From NCBI GenBank assembly GCA_014337915.1, contig QUBU01000001.1, positions 186,001 through 250,000 of the forward strand: a stretch of 64,000 nucleotides of DNA. The letters are read 5' to 3'. The notes beneath the pieces were generated by a model. That model was not told the origin of the DNA and made no database searches. It saw only the letters and a list, made by a program, of their open reading frames with translations. This DNA is from Gammaproteobacteria bacterium (GTDB lineage Bacteria; Pseudomonadota; Gammaproteobacteria; Steroidobacterales; GCA-2729495). Of this stretch, positions 1 to 12,389 are shown in pieces. The position numbers and the translations under genes are program-made. Each line of letters begins with the position of its first letter. Position 1 is the stretch's first letter.

Positions 1-1512
1 CCGCTGGCTGTCGTCGGCGACGTAGCTGGCCCCAAGGCGTCCCGGCAGGTTGAAGTCCACCTGCAGGGTGCCGCACTGCCAGTCCCGGCCGATGGCGTCG
101 CGGAGCACGAACTCGAGTTTCGGGCCGTAGAAGGCGCCCTCCCCCGGATTGCGCGACATCTCCAGGCCCGCCGCCTCGGCGGCGGCCAGCAGGGCCGCTT
201 CGGCCCGGTCCCAGATGGCGTCGCTGCCGACGCGCTTCTCCGGCCGGTCGGAGAACTTGATGCGGATGTCCTCGAAGCCGAAGTCCCGGTAGATGCCGAG
301 GATCAGCTGGGTGATTGCCACCGATTCCGCAGTGATCTGCTCCTCGGTGCAGAACACATGGGCATCGTCCTGGGTAAAGGCGCGCACCCGCATCAGGCCG
401 TGCAGCGCACCGGAGGGCTCGTAGCGATGGACCTTGCCGAACTCGCAGATCCGCAACGGCAGGTCCCGGTAGCTCTTCAGCCCCTGGTTGAACACCTGGA
501 TGTGGCCCGGGCAGTTCATCGGCTTGATGGCGTAGACCCGCTCGTCGGGGGTCTGGGTCATGAACATGTTCTCGCCGAACTTCTCCACATGCCCCGACTG
601 CACCCAGAGGCTGCGGTCCATGATCTCCGGCGTGTTGACCTCGACGTAGCCGGCCTCGCGCTGGCGCTCGCGCATGTAGCCGATCAGCTGCTGGAACAGC
701 GTCCAGCCCTTCGGATGCCAGAAGACCGCGCCGGGCGCCTCTTCCTGGAAGTGGAACAGGTCGAGTTCGCGGCCGATGCGGCGATGGTCGCGCTTCTCGG
801 CTTCCTCGAGGCGGTGCAGGTAGTCCTTGAGCGATTTCTCGTCCGGCCAGGCGGTGCCGTAGATGCGCTGAAGCATCTCGTTGCGCGAGTCGCCGCGCCA
901 GTAGGCGCCGGCGACCTTCATGAGCTTGAAGGCCCGGAGCTTGCCGGTGGACGGCACATGCGGGCCGCGGCAGAGGTCGAACCAGTCGCCCTGGCCGTAG
1001 AGCCCGATCTCCTCCCCGGCCGGGATGCCGGCGATGATCTCCGCCTTGTACTTCTCGCCGAGGTCGCTGAAGACCTTTACTGCCTGGTCGCGCGGCAGCA
1101 CGCGGCGGCTGACCGGCAGGTCGGCCTTCGCCAGTTCCTTCATCTTCGCCTCGATGGCGGCGATGTCCTCCGGCGTGAAGGGCCGCTCGAAGGCAAAGTC
1201 GTAGTAGAAGCCGTCCTCAATCACCGGGCCGATGGTCACCTGGGCGGTCGGGAACAGTGCCTTGACCGCCTGTGCCAGCAGGTGCGCGGTGGAGTGGCGG
1301 ATGACCTCGAGGCCGTCGGCATCCCTGTCGGTGACGATGGCGAGGCTGGTATCGGCCTCGATGCGGAACGAGGTGTCGACCAGCCGGTCGCCAACACGAC
1401 CGGCCAGCGCGGCACGCGCCAGGCCGGGGCCGATGGCGGCAGCCACCTCCGCCACTGTGACCGGGTGATCGAAGCTGCGGGTGCTGCCATCCGGCAGGGT
1501 GACGACGGGCAT
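1..1512 (-). CDS. thrS: Threonyl-tRNA synthetase, 3'-truncated by the window edge
   Basis: Charges tRNA-Thr with threonine in the cytoplasm. The reading frame opens at the ATG at 1512 and runs off the left edge, giving about 504 of the roughly 640 residues usual for the family. Visible in order are the N-terminal TGS domain ([10 protein letters not shown] start), the editing domain with the [10 protein letters not shown] motif, and the class II catalytic core with KPMNCPGH, a motif 2 region ([15 protein letters not shown]) and [14 protein letters not shown]. The C-terminal anticodon-binding domain lies outside the window. A tRNA-Val gene ends only 28 bases before the start codon in the same direction, and there is no strong Shine-Dalgarno sequence in that gap. 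Identification is secure. Confidence 0.97.
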   Translation of the reverse strand, partial: MPVVTLPDGSTRSFDHPVTVAEVAAAIGPGLARAALAGRVGDRLVDTSFRIEADTSLAIVTDRDADGLEVIRHSTAHLLAQAVKALFPTAQVTIGPVIEDGFYYDFAFERPFTPEDIAAIEAKMKELAKADLPVSRRVLPRDQAVKVFSDLGEKYKAEIIAGIPAGEEIGLYGQGDWFDLCRGPHVPSTGKLRAFKLMKVAGAYWRGDSRNEMLQRIYGTAWPDEKSLKDYLHRLEEAEKRDHRRIGRELDLFHFQEEAPGAVFWHPKGWTLFQQLIGYMRERQREAGYVEVNTPEIMDRSLWVQSGHVEKFGENMFMTQTPDERVYAIKPMNCPGHIQVFNQGLKSYRDLPLRICEFGKVHRYEPSGALHGLMRVRAFTQDDAHVFCTEEQITAESVAITQLILGIYRDFGFEDIRIKFSDRPEKRVGSDAIWDRAEAALLAAAEAAGLEMSRNPGEGAFYGPKLEFVLRDAIGRDWQCGTLQVDFNLPGRLGASYVADDSQR

Positions 1513-1540
1513 CGGCGACTTTCGGGGCTGTACGCTGGAA

Positions 1541-1616
1541 TGGTAGGCGCGAGTGGAATCGAACCACCGACCCCTTGCATGTCAAGCAAGTGCTCTAACC
1601 GCTGAGCTACGCGCCT
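1541..1616 (-). tRNA. tRNA-Val (anticodon GAC)
   Basis: On the minus strand the sequence folds as a full cloverleaf: acceptor AGGCGCG pairs with CGCGCCT, the anticodon arm is CTTGC-TTGACAT-GCAAG giving anticodon GAC, the T arm carries GGTTCGATTCC, and CCA is encoded at 1543-1541. It lies between uvrB and thrS, all on the same strand, so it may be co-transcribed with thrS. Confidence 0.97.
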
Positions 1617-1691
1617 GTGGGCAATCGGGCCACCGGCAGGCGGCCACGGAGGCGCAACGATACCGAAACGCCCCCGCCGGCCGCAAGGCAC

Positions 1692-3725
<2,034 letters not shown>

Positions 3726-3749
3726 GGGCGCCCTTGGTTGCCGCAGGGG

Positions 3750-3763
3750 GATACTTTAGTATC
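3750..3763. promoter_or_regulatory. Dyad symmetry between uvrB and the aminotransferase gene
   Basis: GATACT-TT-AGTATC, 6-base arms around a 2-base centre, lies 25 bases upstream of the uvrB start and 41 bases upstream of the divergent aminotransferase start. It does not match the E. coli LexA consensus CTG-N10-CAG. Its position in a uvrB promoter region makes an operator plausible, but that is inference. Confidence 0.35.
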
Positions 3764-3804
3764 TGCAGCCGCCTTGCAGCGGCCGGATTGCCGGGGATCA
3801 ACCG

Positions 3805-4986
<1,182 letters not shown>

Positions 4987-5011
4987 AGATCCCGGCCAGT
5001 GGCCAGATACC

Positions 5012-5040
5012 TTGACTTGGCCTGCTGGTTAAAACAGAAT
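5012..5040 (+). promoter_or_regulatory. Candidate sigma-70 promoter for tRNA-Asn
   Basis: TTGACT (5012-5017) and CAGAAT (5035-5040) are separated by exactly 17 bases. A GC-rich CGCCCCGC discriminator follows at once, as is common at stringently controlled stable-RNA promoters. The tRNA 5' end lies about 50 bases downstream. Confidence 0.6.
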
Positions 5041-5054
5041 CGCCCCGCTTCTCA

Positions 5055-5068
5055 AGGGCTTAAGCCCT
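5055..5068 (+). repeat. Perfect 14-base palindrome in the tRNA-Asn leader
   Basis: AGGGCTTAAGCCCT is self-complementary. It sits between the candidate promoter and the tRNA, so it would be near the 5' end of the precursor. It could be a processing or termination hairpin for the aminotransferase transcript, or a protein site. No T-run follows it. Confidence 0.4.
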
Positions 5069-5090
5069 GAAGCATGCGCCTGATATCCAC

Positions 5091-5165
5091 TCCCCGGTAG
5101 CTCAGTGGTAGAGCGATCGGCTGTTAACCGATTGGTCGCTGGTTCGAGTCCGGCCCGGGGAGCCA
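5091..5165 (+). tRNA. tRNA-Asn (anticodon GTT)
   Basis: Acceptor TCCCCGG pairs with CCGGGGA, the D arm has GGTAGAGC, the anticodon arm ATCGG-CTGTTAA-CCGAT gives anticodon GTT, the T arm carries GGTTCGAGTCC, and CCA is encoded at 5163-5165. It converges with galU, whose stop lies 22 bases away. Confidence 0.97.
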
Positions 5166-5187
5166 GTCCACCGGCCCTGTCGCGGCG

Positions 5188-6051
5188 TCAGCAATGCGCC
5201 GCCAGGTGTGCCCTCAGGGAATCACGCAGCGCCCGGTCTTCCATCGCGTAGTCGACGATGGCCTCGATGTAGCCGAGCTTGCTGCCGCAGTCATAGCGGC
5301 GACCCTGGAACCGGAAGGCGTACACCGGCTCGTTTCGCAGCAGCGCCGCAATGCCGTCGGTGAGCTGGATCTCGCCGCCGGCACCGCGGCCGGTGCGTTC
5401 CAGCAGATCGAACACCGCGGGCGTCAGCAGGTAGCGGCCCACCACCGCCAGTGTCGACGGCGCCTTTTCCGGGACTGGCTTTTCGACCATACCACGCAGG
5501 CGGTCGGAAGCATCGGCATCGACGATCCCATAGCTGCTGGTCTTCTCCCGCGGCACGTCTTCCACCGCCAGCACGCTGGCGCCGTGCTGGTCATAGTGCG
5601 CGCGCATCTGCGACAGGCAGCCGGCCGGTGCGCGGATCAGATCGTCGGGCAGGTGCACGAAGAATGGCTCGTCGCCCACCGCTGGCCTTGCGCAGAGCAC
5701 GGCATGCCCGAGGCCCAGCGGCTCGCCCTGGCGAATGTAGACGCAGGAAACCCCGCTCGGGAGAATGTCCTTCACCAGGCCCAGCAGTTCCTGCTTGCCT
5801 GTGGTTTCGAGCGCCCGCTCGAGGTCAGGGTCGCGGTCGAAATGATCCTCGATGGAGCGCTTGGTGCTGCCGGTGACGAACACCAGCCGCGTGGCACCGG
5901 CGGCGATGGCCTCCTCCACGGCGTACTGGATCAGCGGCTTGTCGACGATGGGCAGCATCTCCTTGGGCATCGCCTTGGTGGCCGGCAGGAAACGCGTGCC
6001 GCGCCCGGCCACCGGGAAAACCGCCGTGCGCACCGGCTTGAACTTGGCCAT
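5188..6051 (-). CDS. galU: UTP--glucose-1-phosphate uridylyltransferase
   Basis: Makes UDP-glucose from UTP and glucose-1-phosphate for LPS core, exopolysaccharide and trehalose synthesis. The 287 residues are typical of bacterial GalU. Seen: the nucleotide-binding signature [16 protein letters not shown] followed by [15 protein letters not shown] within residues 11-43, HLPDDLI with the metal-site aspartate in the middle, and [15 protein letters not shown] near the C-terminus. It is the last gene of the minus-strand run downstream of lapB and the ComEA-like gene, which suits an envelope-related neighbourhood. Confidence 0.97.
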   Translation of the reverse strand: MAKFKPVRTAVFPVAGRGTRFLPATKAMPKEMLPIVDKPLIQYAVEEAIAAGATRLVFVTGSTKRSIEDHFDRDPDLERALETTGKQELLGLVKDILPSGVSCVYIRQGEPLGLGHAVLCARPAVGDEPFFVHLPDDLIRAPAGCLSQMRAHYDQHGASVLAVEDVPREKTSSYGIVDADASDRLRGMVEKPVPEKAPSTLAVVGRYLLTPAVFDLLERTGRGAGGEIQLTDGIAALLRNEPVYAFRFQGRRYDCGSKLGYIEAIVDYAMEDRALRDSLRAHLAAHC

Positions 6052-6123
6052 GGATGTCGAATCCGCCTGGGAATGGACGCCAGATATTAGCGAAAACCAC
6101 CAGTGAATTCCCCGCCAGGCATG

Positions 6124-6171
6124 GCCTGTGGACGGGCGCGGCAGCCGCGGCGCCGCGCCCGTCCCGCAGGC
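6124..6171 (-). terminator. Strong hairpin downstream of the ComEA-like gene
   Basis: A 13-base perfect stem, GGACGGGCGCGGC (6130-6142) with GCCGCGCCCGTCC (6152-6164), is extended by an outer GCCTG/CAGGC pair across a small internal loop. It lies 5 bases past the stop of the ComEA-like gene. No T-tract follows on either strand, so it may be a terminator of the U-tract-less kind or an mRNA-end-stabilising stem. Confidence 0.55.
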
Positions 6172-6176
6172 ACCGG

Positions 6177-6443
6177 CTACTTCGCCGGCTCACGGACCTG
6201 GAGGTTGCCCTTGTTCTGCTGCAGGACCTGGGGGCCGATGCCCTTGACGTTGAGCAGTTCGTCGGCGGAACGGAATTTGCCGTTCTTCTCGCGGTACTCG
6301 ACGATCGCCTTCGCGCGTGCCAGGCCAATGCCGTCGAGTTCCCTGGCCAGGGTTGCAGCGTCCGCACTGTTGAGGTCGACGGGCCCGGCGAGGCTCAGGG
6401 CCGGTGCCAGCAGTGCCGCGGCGAGGATCAGCCAGTTTCGCAT
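6177..6443 (-). CDS. ComEA-family helix-hairpin-helix secreted protein
   Basis: Small (88 residues) exported DNA-binding-type protein. An N-terminal signal peptide ([20 protein letters not shown]) is followed by a helix-hairpin-helix domain with [28 protein letters not shown] and [12 protein letters not shown], the ComEA pattern. In known family members it binds incoming double-stranded DNA in the periplasm during natural transformation. Short stand-alone versions are widespread in gammaproteobacteria, sometimes of unproven function. It lies alone between lapB and galU and ends in front of a strong hairpin. No other competence gene is in the window. Confidence 0.88.
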   Translation of the reverse strand: MRNWLILAAALLAPALSLAGPVDLNSADAATLARELDGIGLARAKAIVEYREKNGKFRSADELLNVKGIGPQVLQQNKGNLQVREPAK

Positions 6444-6579
6444 GTCAGTCTCCTTGAGAGGTCAGCAGGGGGTTTCGCCCGCCACCATGGCGGACGCTGA
6501 CAGACTAGGAGTGCGGCAACGGTGATCCCAGCCGGGAAACGGCCGTAAAACTGCGGAAATGCCGGCGTCGCTGGCGGGA

Positions 6580-7764
6580 TCAGCGATCGCCGGAATCAAA
6601 AGCCAGGCGCACGCGCGGTCGCACCACGTCCCAGGCAGCACAGCCCGGGCATTGCCACTGCAGGCTGGCGCTGGTGTAACCGCACTCGAGGCAGCGGTAG
6701 GAGCGGCCGGCCGTGGCCATGTGGCGCAATGCCTGGCGCACGCGCTCCATGGCCTCTGCCCGCTGCGGCTCGGGCGTCGACGCCAGGCGCTCGCCATCCA
6801 CCAGCGCCTGCAGGGTGGCATCGGCGCGGATGAAGTCCCAGAGGCAGGCCATTGCGCGCGGATCATTGATGCCGGGATCGAGCATGGTGGCGAATGCCAC
6901 AGCACGCGCCGCCCGCGGGTCCTTCGCCAGCAGTTCCGCGAGGAACTGCGAGAATCCGGCCTCGCGGCCGCCGGCTCGGCAGGCCGCAGACAGGCGTGGC
7001 AGCACATCCACCAGCAGTGAGGGCTCGCGTTCCGCCACGCGCTGGTAACAGAGGATCGCCTGCTCATGGTCCCCGGCGTCGGCTGCAACTGCCGCGCGCA
7101 CCAGCGACAGGCGCACGGTGTCCTGGCGCGCCTGCCCGGCACGATCCAGCCAGGCCAGGGCCTGCGGCAGGTCCCTGGTCGCCCGCGCCTGCTCGGCCAA
7201 CTCGCACAGGTACTGCGCAACACGACCAGAACGTGCGGCCGTCCGGTCCACCGCCTCCAGCTCGCGGTGCAATTCGATGGCGCGCTCCCACTCGTGGGTG
7301 AGCTCGGCCAGGCGGATCAGGCGTCGTAGCGCTTCGGTGCCCTGACGGGGCGAGCTGCGCAGCTCCGCCAGCAGTGCCTCGGCACGATCGAAGAGGCCAG
7401 CGCTGAGGTAGTCCTCGGCCAGGGCGAACTGCGCCTGCTCGCGCCGCTCACGCCGCAGGTTGGGGCGATCGATCAGGTCACGGTGCACGCGGATGGCGCG
7501 CTCGACCTCGCCGCGCTTGCGGAACATCTGCCCGAGCGCGAAGTGGGTCTCGATGCTGTCCTCATCGAGTTCGCCCGGGGTGGTGAATGCCTCCAGCGCC
7601 CGGTCCGGCTGCTCCCTGAGCAGGAATCGCAGGCCGCGCACATAGTCCAGGCCGCTGCGGCCCAGTTCCTCGTCGTCCAGCTGCCCGAGGCGGGCGAATA
7701 CGTAGCCGAGTGCCGCCGCGACGAACAGCAGGCCGGCGAAGAAGAACGCGGCCTCAGTCGGCAT
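6580..7764 (-). CDS. lapB: Lipopolysaccharide assembly protein LapB (YciM)
   Basis: Inner-membrane regulator of LPS synthesis; in E. coli it directs FtsH-dependent turnover of LpxC. The 394-residue protein starts at MPTEAAFFF (7764), which gives one N-terminal membrane helix (about 5-24) exactly as in known LapB. A longer frame reaching 7902 overlaps lapA and adds only Cys/Arg-rich filler. TPR repeats fill residues 30-340, and a rubredoxin-like zinc ribbon ends the protein with C358, C361, C372 and C375. It overlaps lapA by 11 bases, so the two are translationally coupled. Confidence 0.95.
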   Translation of the reverse strand: MPTEAAFFFAGLLFVAAALGYVFARLGQLDDEELGRSGLDYVRGLRFLLREQPDRALEAFTTPGELDEDSIETHFALGQMFRKRGEVERAIRVHRDLIDRPNLRRERREQAQFALAEDYLSAGLFDRAEALLAELRSSPRQGTEALRRLIRLAELTHEWERAIELHRELEAVDRTAARSGRVAQYLCELAEQARATRDLPQALAWLDRAGQARQDTVRLSLVRAAVAADAGDHEQAILCYQRVAEREPSLLVDVLPRLSAACRAGGREAGFSQFLAELLAKDPRAARAVAFATMLDPGINDPRAMACLWDFIRADATLQALVDGERLASTPEPQRAEAMERVRQALRHMATAGRSYRCLECGYTSASLQWQCPGCAAWDVVRPRVRLAFDSGDR

Positions 7765-8047
7765 GGGGTGCCGGCAGGCTGCGCAGCGTATGGACCTCGG
7801 CCTCAGCGAGGCGCAGTGCCTTGCGCAGCCGGCGCCGCTCCAGCCACATGCGCAGCAGCACCAGAGCCAGGCTGAGGAGGCCGAACAGCCAGCCGGCCGC
7901 AAACGCCAGCGTCAGCGCCAGGGACTTCTGGACACGGGTCTCGTACAGGCCCAGGTCGAGATCGATGAGCCCGGGATTGATGGCCGCGAACAGCACGGCC
8001 AGCACCAGGATCAGGAACAGCAGCAACAGCCAGAAAACCCTGTGCAC
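7754..8047 (-). CDS. lapA: Lipopolysaccharide assembly protein LapA-domain protein
   Basis: A 97-residue inner-membrane protein with two membrane helices (about 3-24 and 44-66) and a basic, coiled-coil-prone tail (LERRRLRKALRLAEAEV), the DUF1049/LapA pattern. The motif NPGLIDLDLGLYE between the helices fits the family. It partners LapB in LPS homeostasis. It is directly upstream of lapB with an 11-base overlap and downstream of ihfB, the usual gammaproteobacterial order. Confidence 0.93.
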   Translation of the reverse strand: MHRVFWLLLLFLILVLAVLFAAINPGLIDLDLGLYETRVQKSLALTLAFAAGWLFGLLSLALVLLRMWLERRRLRKALRLAEAEVHTLRSLPAPHAD

Positions 8048-8114
8048 GAAAATCCCTGCCGGCCCCGACGGGATGCGGGGAACGTCGATGGCGGGATTGT
8101 AATGGAATCCGGCC

Positions 8115-8138
8115 GACCGGCCAGCACACTGGCCGGTC
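8115..8138 (-). terminator. Hairpin downstream of ihfB
   Basis: GACCGGCCAG and CTGGCCGGTC form a perfect 10-base stem around a CACA loop, 8 bases past the ihfB stop. There is no clear T-run, so it may attenuate rather than fully stop transcription into lapA-lapB. Confidence 0.55.
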
Positions 8139-8146
8139 GCGTGGGG

Positions 8147-8449
8147 CTACTCCTTGATCGGCAGGTTCCGGTTCTCGTTGACGCGGTCGCGCAGGTCCTT
8201 GCCCGGCTTGAAGTGCGGGACAAATTTCCCGGCCAGCGCGACGGCCTCGCCCGTCTTCGGATTGCGCCCCTGGCGCGGCGGACGGAAGTGCAGGGAGAAA
8301 CTGCCGAAACCACGGATCTCGATGCGCTCGCCCGATGCCAGCGCATTGCTCATGAGTTCCAGCAGGTGCTTGACCGCCAGCTCGACGTCCTTCGTCGGCA
8401 GGTGCTTCTGCTTGCGTGCCAGCAACTCGATGAGCTCAGACTTCGTCAT
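8147..8449 (-). CDS. ihfB: Integration host factor subunit beta
   Basis: DNA-bending nucleoid protein that pairs with IHF-alpha. The start at 8449 gives 100 residues beginning [10 protein letters not shown], matching the family. A GTG at 8482 would add 11 residues but places the start upstream of the GGGGAG that probably serves as ribosome binding site. Seen: the dimer body, [10 protein letters not shown] near 47-56, and the DNA-intercalating beta-arm with GRNPKTGE, proline 64. It lies between rpsA and lapA, as in many gammaproteobacteria, and would be expressed with rpsA. Confidence 0.96.
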   Translation of the reverse strand: MTKSELIELLARKQKHLPTKDVELAVKHLLELMSNALASGERIEIRGFGSFSLHFRPPRQGRNPKTGEAVALAGKFVPHFKPGKDLRDRVNENRNLPIKE

Positions 8450-8479
8450 GGCCAAGGCAGTACTCCCCTGATCCTCCGT

Positions 8480-8519
8480 CACCGCCGGCCCGGTTACGCT
8501 GCCCCGGGAACCGGCGGTG
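8480..8519 (-). terminator. Hairpin between rpsA and ihfB
   Basis: CACCGCCGG (8480-8488) pairs perfectly with CCGGCGGTG (8511-8519) across a 22-base GC-rich loop that can fold further. It follows the rpsA stop. It could partly terminate rpsA transcription and set the rpsA:ihfB ratio; this is inference. Confidence 0.4.
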
Positions 8520-8543
8520 GCGCCCCATCACGCCCGATGGCGT

Positions 8544-10226
8544 TCAGCCCTCGTTGCCGCCACCAGCGATGCGTTCCTTGAGCAGGTCGCCCAGCGTGGT
8601 CCCGGAGGTGGTATCCGAGGAACGGTAGCTCTCCACCGCCTCGGCCTCCTCGTGGGCTTCCTTGGCCTTGATGGACAGCGAAATGACCCGGCTCTTGCGA
8701 TCCAGCCCGGTGAACTTCGCTTCCACCACGTCGCCAACCTTCAGCACGGAGCGCGCGTCCTCGACCCGGTCGCGGGCCAGCTCGCTGGCGCGCAACTGGC
8801 CCTGGATGCCATCGCCGAGATCGATCACGGCACCACGGGCGTCCACCTCGATGACCGTGCCCTTGACGATGCTGCCCTTGGGGAACTGCGCCATGAAGGT
8901 GGACAGCGGATCGTTGTCCAGCTGCTTGATGCCCAGCGAAATGCGCTCGCGCTCGGGGTCGATGCTGAGGACCACCGCCTCGACATCCTCGCCCTTCTTG
9001 TACTTGCGCACCGCCTCCTCGCCCGGGGCATCCCAGGAGATGTCGGAGAGGTGCACCAGGCCATCGATGCCGCCCGGCAGTCCGATGAAAATGCCGAAGT
9101 CGGTGATGGACTTGATCTTTCCGGTGACGCGATCGTTCTTGTTGTAGCTGGATGCGAACTCCGCCCAGGGGTTGGGCTTGCACTGCTTGAGGCCCAGCGA
9201 AATGCGCCGGCGCTCCTCGTCGATGTCGAGGACCATGACCTCGACCTCATCGCCGATCTGCACGACCTTCGACGGATTGACGTTCTTGTTGGTCCAGTCC
9301 ATTTCCGACACGTGGACCAGGCCCTCGACACCCTCCTCGACCTCGACGAAGCAGCCATAGTCGGCGATGTTGGTGACCTTGCCGAACAGCCGGGTGTTGG
9401 GCGGGTAACGGCGGGAAATGGCTTCCCAGGGATCCGAACCCAGCTGCTTCACGCCGAGCGAGACGCGGTTCTTCTCGCGGTCGAAGCGCAGGATCTTCAC
9501 GTTGATCTCGTCGCCGACGTTGACCACCTCGGAGGGGTGCTTGACGCGCTTCCACGCCATGTCGGTGATGTGCAGCAGGCCATCGATGCCGCCGAGGTCG
9601 ACGAACGCACCGTAGTCCGTCAGGTTCTTGACGATGCCCTTGACGGTGGCGCCTTCCTGCAGCTGCGACAGCATGGCTTCGCGCTCGGAGCTGTACTCCT
9701 GCTCCACCACGGCGCGTCGCGACACCACGACGTTGTTGCGGCGCCGGTCGAGCTTGATCACCTTGAACTCGAGGTCCTTGCCCTCCAGGTAGGAGGGATC
9801 ACGCACCGGGCGTACGTCCACCAGCGAACCCGGCAGGAACGCGCGGACATAGTCGACATCCACCGTAAAGCCGCCCTTGACGCGGCCACTGATCAGGCCC
9901 CGGACGATCTTGCCATTCTCGAAGGCATCTTCCAGCTGCTCCCAGGTGCGGGCGCGCTTGGCGCGTTCGCGGGACAGGCGGGTCTCGCCATGGCCGTCCT
10001 CGACGGAGTCCAGCGCCACTTCGACGTGGTCACCGATCTGCACCTCGATCTCGCCGCGTTCGTTGCGGAACTGGCTGGTGGGGATCACGGCCTCGGACTT
10101 CAGTCCGGCGCTGACGACCACGACCTCGTTGGACACCTCCACGACGCGACCGGTGAGGATGGTGCCGGGGCGGATACGGCTGCTGGCAAGACTCTGCTCA
10201 AAGAGTTCGGCAAAAGATTCGGTCAT
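8544..10226 (-). CDS. rpsA: 30S ribosomal protein S1
   Basis: Binds mRNA and the 30S subunit and is needed to initiate on structured or weak-SD messages. The 560 residues are the normal six-domain length. S1 repeats are visible at about 20-86, 104-170, 190-258, 275-345, 362-432 and 449-518, with the repeated pattern G-x-V-x-G-x-V and [28 protein letters not shown] and DRVEDARS elements. The start [13 protein letters not shown] is the conserved N-terminus that docks on S2. It sits between cmk and ihfB, the classical cmk-rpsA-ihfB order. Confidence 0.98.
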   Translation of the reverse strand: MTESFAELFEQSLASSRIRPGTILTGRVVEVSNEVVVVSAGLKSEAVIPTSQFRNERGEIEVQIGDHVEVALDSVEDGHGETRLSRERAKRARTWEQLEDAFENGKIVRGLISGRVKGGFTVDVDYVRAFLPGSLVDVRPVRDPSYLEGKDLEFKVIKLDRRRNNVVVSRRAVVEQEYSSEREAMLSQLQEGATVKGIVKNLTDYGAFVDLGGIDGLLHITDMAWKRVKHPSEVVNVGDEINVKILRFDREKNRVSLGVKQLGSDPWEAISRRYPPNTRLFGKVTNIADYGCFVEVEEGVEGLVHVSEMDWTNKNVNPSKVVQIGDEVEVMVLDIDEERRRISLGLKQCKPNPWAEFASSYNKNDRVTGKIKSITDFGIFIGLPGGIDGLVHLSDISWDAPGEEAVRKYKKGEDVEAVVLSIDPERERISLGIKQLDNDPLSTFMAQFPKGSIVKGTVIEVDARGAVIDLGDGIQGQLRASELARDRVEDARSVLKVGDVVEAKFTGLDRKSRVISLSIKAKEAHEEAEAVESYRSSDTTSGTTLGDLLKERIAGGGNEG

Positions 10227-10315
10227 TTATGTTCATCCAGCCGCCTTGATCCGGGCGGCGCTTGGTTGTGTCCGCAACATCCTGTCGCGGAACGGTTCAG
10301 TGGCAACTCCGCAGG

Positions 10316-11038
10316 TCACTCACGCCCCTGCGGTCCAGTCCCGGGCGCCACTCCGGGGAATGCCGCGGCTGCCCAGCCGAGCACCCTCGAAACCACCTCA
10401 TCGACGCCGATGCCGGTGGAATCCAGGGTGCGTGCGTCCGGGCAGGCCCGCAGCGGCGCGACGGTGCGCTCCGCATCGCGGCGGTCGCGCTCCGCCATGT
10501 CCTTGGAAAGGGCGGCAAGGCTAACATCAATACCCTTCTGCTTCAACTGGTTATGCCGCCTGCGGGCGCGCTCTTCCACGGCGGCAGTCAGGAACACCTT
10601 CAGGCCCGCATCCGGGAAAATGACTGAGCCCATATCGCGTCCGTCGGCGACCAGCCCGGGCGCCATGCGGAATGCCCGCTGGCGCTCGACCAGCGCCCTG
10701 CGCACGGCCGGCCAGGCGGCCACCCGCGAGGCGGCGGCTCCGGCGGCCTCCGAGCGGATCTCCAGGCTGACATCGCGCCCGCCCAGCAGCACCCGCCCCT
10801 CGGGACCGGCAAATGCGTCAAAGCGCGCGTCCAGGCTGCCGGCCACGGCGGCCAGCGCGGGCTCGTCGTCCAGGGAGACCCCCTCCGCGAGCGCCGCCAC
10901 CCCGACCACCCTGTAGAGAGCGCCGCTGTCGAGCAGGTGCCAGCCGAGGCGGCGGGCCACGGCCCGAGCCACGGTCCCCTTGCCCGACCCGCCGGGACCG
11001 TCGATGGCCAGGACCGGTACTTCAGCGATGCGGGTCAC
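10316..11038 (-). CDS. cmk: Cytidylate kinase
   Basis: Phosphorylates CMP and dCMP using ATP. The start is taken as the GTG at 11038 ([17 protein letters not shown]), giving 240 residues; the open frame to 11302 is an out-of-phase extension inside aroA. Seen: P-loop GPGGSGKGT at residues 14-22, DSGALYR, the CMP-binding insert and [22 protein letters not shown] lies about 10 bases before the GTG. The start overlaps the aroA 3' end by 17 bases, suggesting coupling. Confidence 0.95.
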   Translation of the reverse strand: MTRIAEVPVLAIDGPGGSGKGTVARAVARRLGWHLLDSGALYRVVGVAALAEGVSLDDEPALAAVAGSLDARFDAFAGPEGRVLLGGRDVSLEIRSEAAGAAASRVAAWPAVRRALVERQRAFRMAPGLVADGRDMGSVIFPDAGLKVFLTAAVEERARRRHNQLKQKGIDVSLAALSKDMAERDRRDAERTVAPLRACPDARTLDSTGIGVDEVVSRVLGWAAAAFPGVAPGTGPQGRE

Positions 11039-12344
11039 TGGACCCGGTCTCCTCGATCTGCAGGCCAACGCGCTGGGCCAACGCGGCGAACCCCGGGAAC
11101 GATGTCGCCACATTGGCCGTGTCGAGGATGCGCACCCGGCCACGCGCCCTGCTGGCGCCAACCGCGAAGGACATGGCGATCCGGTGATCGCCCGCGCTGT
11201 CGACCTCGCCGCCGCCGAGCGGACCGCCCTGGATCCTCGCGCCGTCGGCGGTCTCGGTGACGGCGATGCCCAGCGCCCGCAGGCCTGTGGCCATGACGGC
11301 AATGCGATCGCTCTCCTTGTGGCGCAGTTCCTCGGCGCCGCTGATCACGGTCTCGCCATCGGCGAGCGCGGCGGCCACGAACACCGCGGGGAACTCGTCG
11401 ATGGCGAGCGGCACCAGGGACGGCGGGATGACCGCGCCGCGCAGCTGCGAGGGCCTGACGGTGATGCGCCCGACCGGTTCGGCACCGGGCGGGACATCCT
11501 GCGCTTCCACTGTGAAGTCCATGCCCATGAGGCGGAAGATTTCCAGGATTCCGGTCCGGGTCGGATTCAGGCCGACGTGCTCGATGGCCAGCGCACCATC
11601 GCGGGCCAGGGCCGCGGCGAGGATCAGGAAGGTGGCAGACGACAGGTCGCCGGGCACGTCCACGGGCGCTGCCTGCAGCCGGCCGGCGGGTTCGAGCGTG
11701 ACCACCGGACCGTCGCGCCGCACCGCCTGGCCAAACGCCGCCAGCATCCGCTCGGTATGGTCGCGCGTCACGGCCGGCTCCCGTACCGTCGTCGTGCCAC
11801 TCGCATAGAGCCCCGCCAGCAGCACGGCGGACTTGACCTGTGCGCTGGCCACCGGCAGCGCGTAGTCGATGCCATGCAGGGCGGAACCGCCGCGGATGCG
11901 CAGCGGCGGGCGGCCGCTCTGGGTCTCGATGCCGGCGCCCATCTCGCGCAGCGGCTGTGCCACGCGCTCCATCGGCCGCTTCGACAGCGAGGCATCACCC
12001 ACCAGGGTCGTCTCGAAGGACTGGCCGGCCAGCAGGCCGGTCAGCAACCGCATGGCAGTGCCTGAGTTGCCCATGTCGAGCGGACCTGCGGGCGGTCGCA
12101 ACCCCCGCAGGCCGACACCGGCCAGCGTGACGTCCGTTTGGCCGCCCCGCTCCACCTGCACACCCATGGCCTGCATCGCCGCCAGCGTTGCCAGGCAGTC
12201 CTCGCCAGGGAGGAAGCCACTGATCCGCGTAGTGCCCGAGGCGATTGCACCGAGCATGATCGCGCGATGCGAAATGGACTTGTCACCCGGCACGCGAATG
12301 CTGCCATCGATGCGCCCGCTCGGGCGGGCCAGCAGGCACTTCAC
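11022..12344 (-). CDS. aroA: 3-phosphoshikimate 1-carboxyvinyltransferase (EPSP synthase), class II type
   Basis: Sixth step of the shikimate pathway: joins shikimate-3-phosphate and PEP. The 440 residues carry all four motifs used to define class II enzymes: GDKS (20-23), SAQVK, RDHTE and NPTR, plus [10 protein letters not shown]. The PEP-site loop is GNSGTAMRL (92-100), which keeps Gly where some glyphosate-insensitive class II enzymes have Ala. It lies in the pheA-aroA-cmk run and needs no tyrA fusion, unlike the pseudomonad arrangement. Confidence 0.96.
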   Translation of the reverse strand: MKCLLARPSGRIDGSIRVPGDKSISHRAIMLGAIASGTTRISGFLPGEDCLATLAAMQAMGVQVERGGQTDVTLAGVGLRGLRPPAGPLDMGNSGTAMRLLTGLLAGQSFETTLVGDASLSKRPMERVAQPLREMGAGIETQSGRPPLRIRGGSALHGIDYALPVASAQVKSAVLLAGLYASGTTTVREPAVTRDHTERMLAAFGQAVRRDGPVVTLEPAGRLQAAPVDVPGDLSSATFLILAAALARDGALAIEHVGLNPTRTGILEIFRLMGMDFTVEAQDVPPGAEPVGRITVRPSQLRGAVIPPSLVPLAIDEFPAVFVAAALADGETVISGAEELRHKESDRIAVMATGLRALGIAVTETADGARIQGGPLGGGEVDSAGDHRIAMSFAVGASRARGRVRILDTANVATSFPGFAALAQRVGLQIEETGSSDPHR

Positions 12345-12389
12345 GGAATACTCCTGCCGGCGGCGTCGCTGGGCCGTTCCATGCGCGGG

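Noticed and set aside
1236..1691. Minus-strand frame spanning tRNA-Val
   Set aside because: It crosses a tRNA gene and has the typical translation of one ([20 protein letters not shown]).
7765..7902. 46-codon N-terminal extension of lapB
   Set aside because: It overlaps lapA and is Cys/Arg-rich, while MPTEAAFFF gives the family's membrane anchor.
8517..10916. 799-codon plus-strand frame opposite rpsA and cmk
   Set aside because: Shadow of rpsA with a repeat pattern that mirrors the S1 domains.
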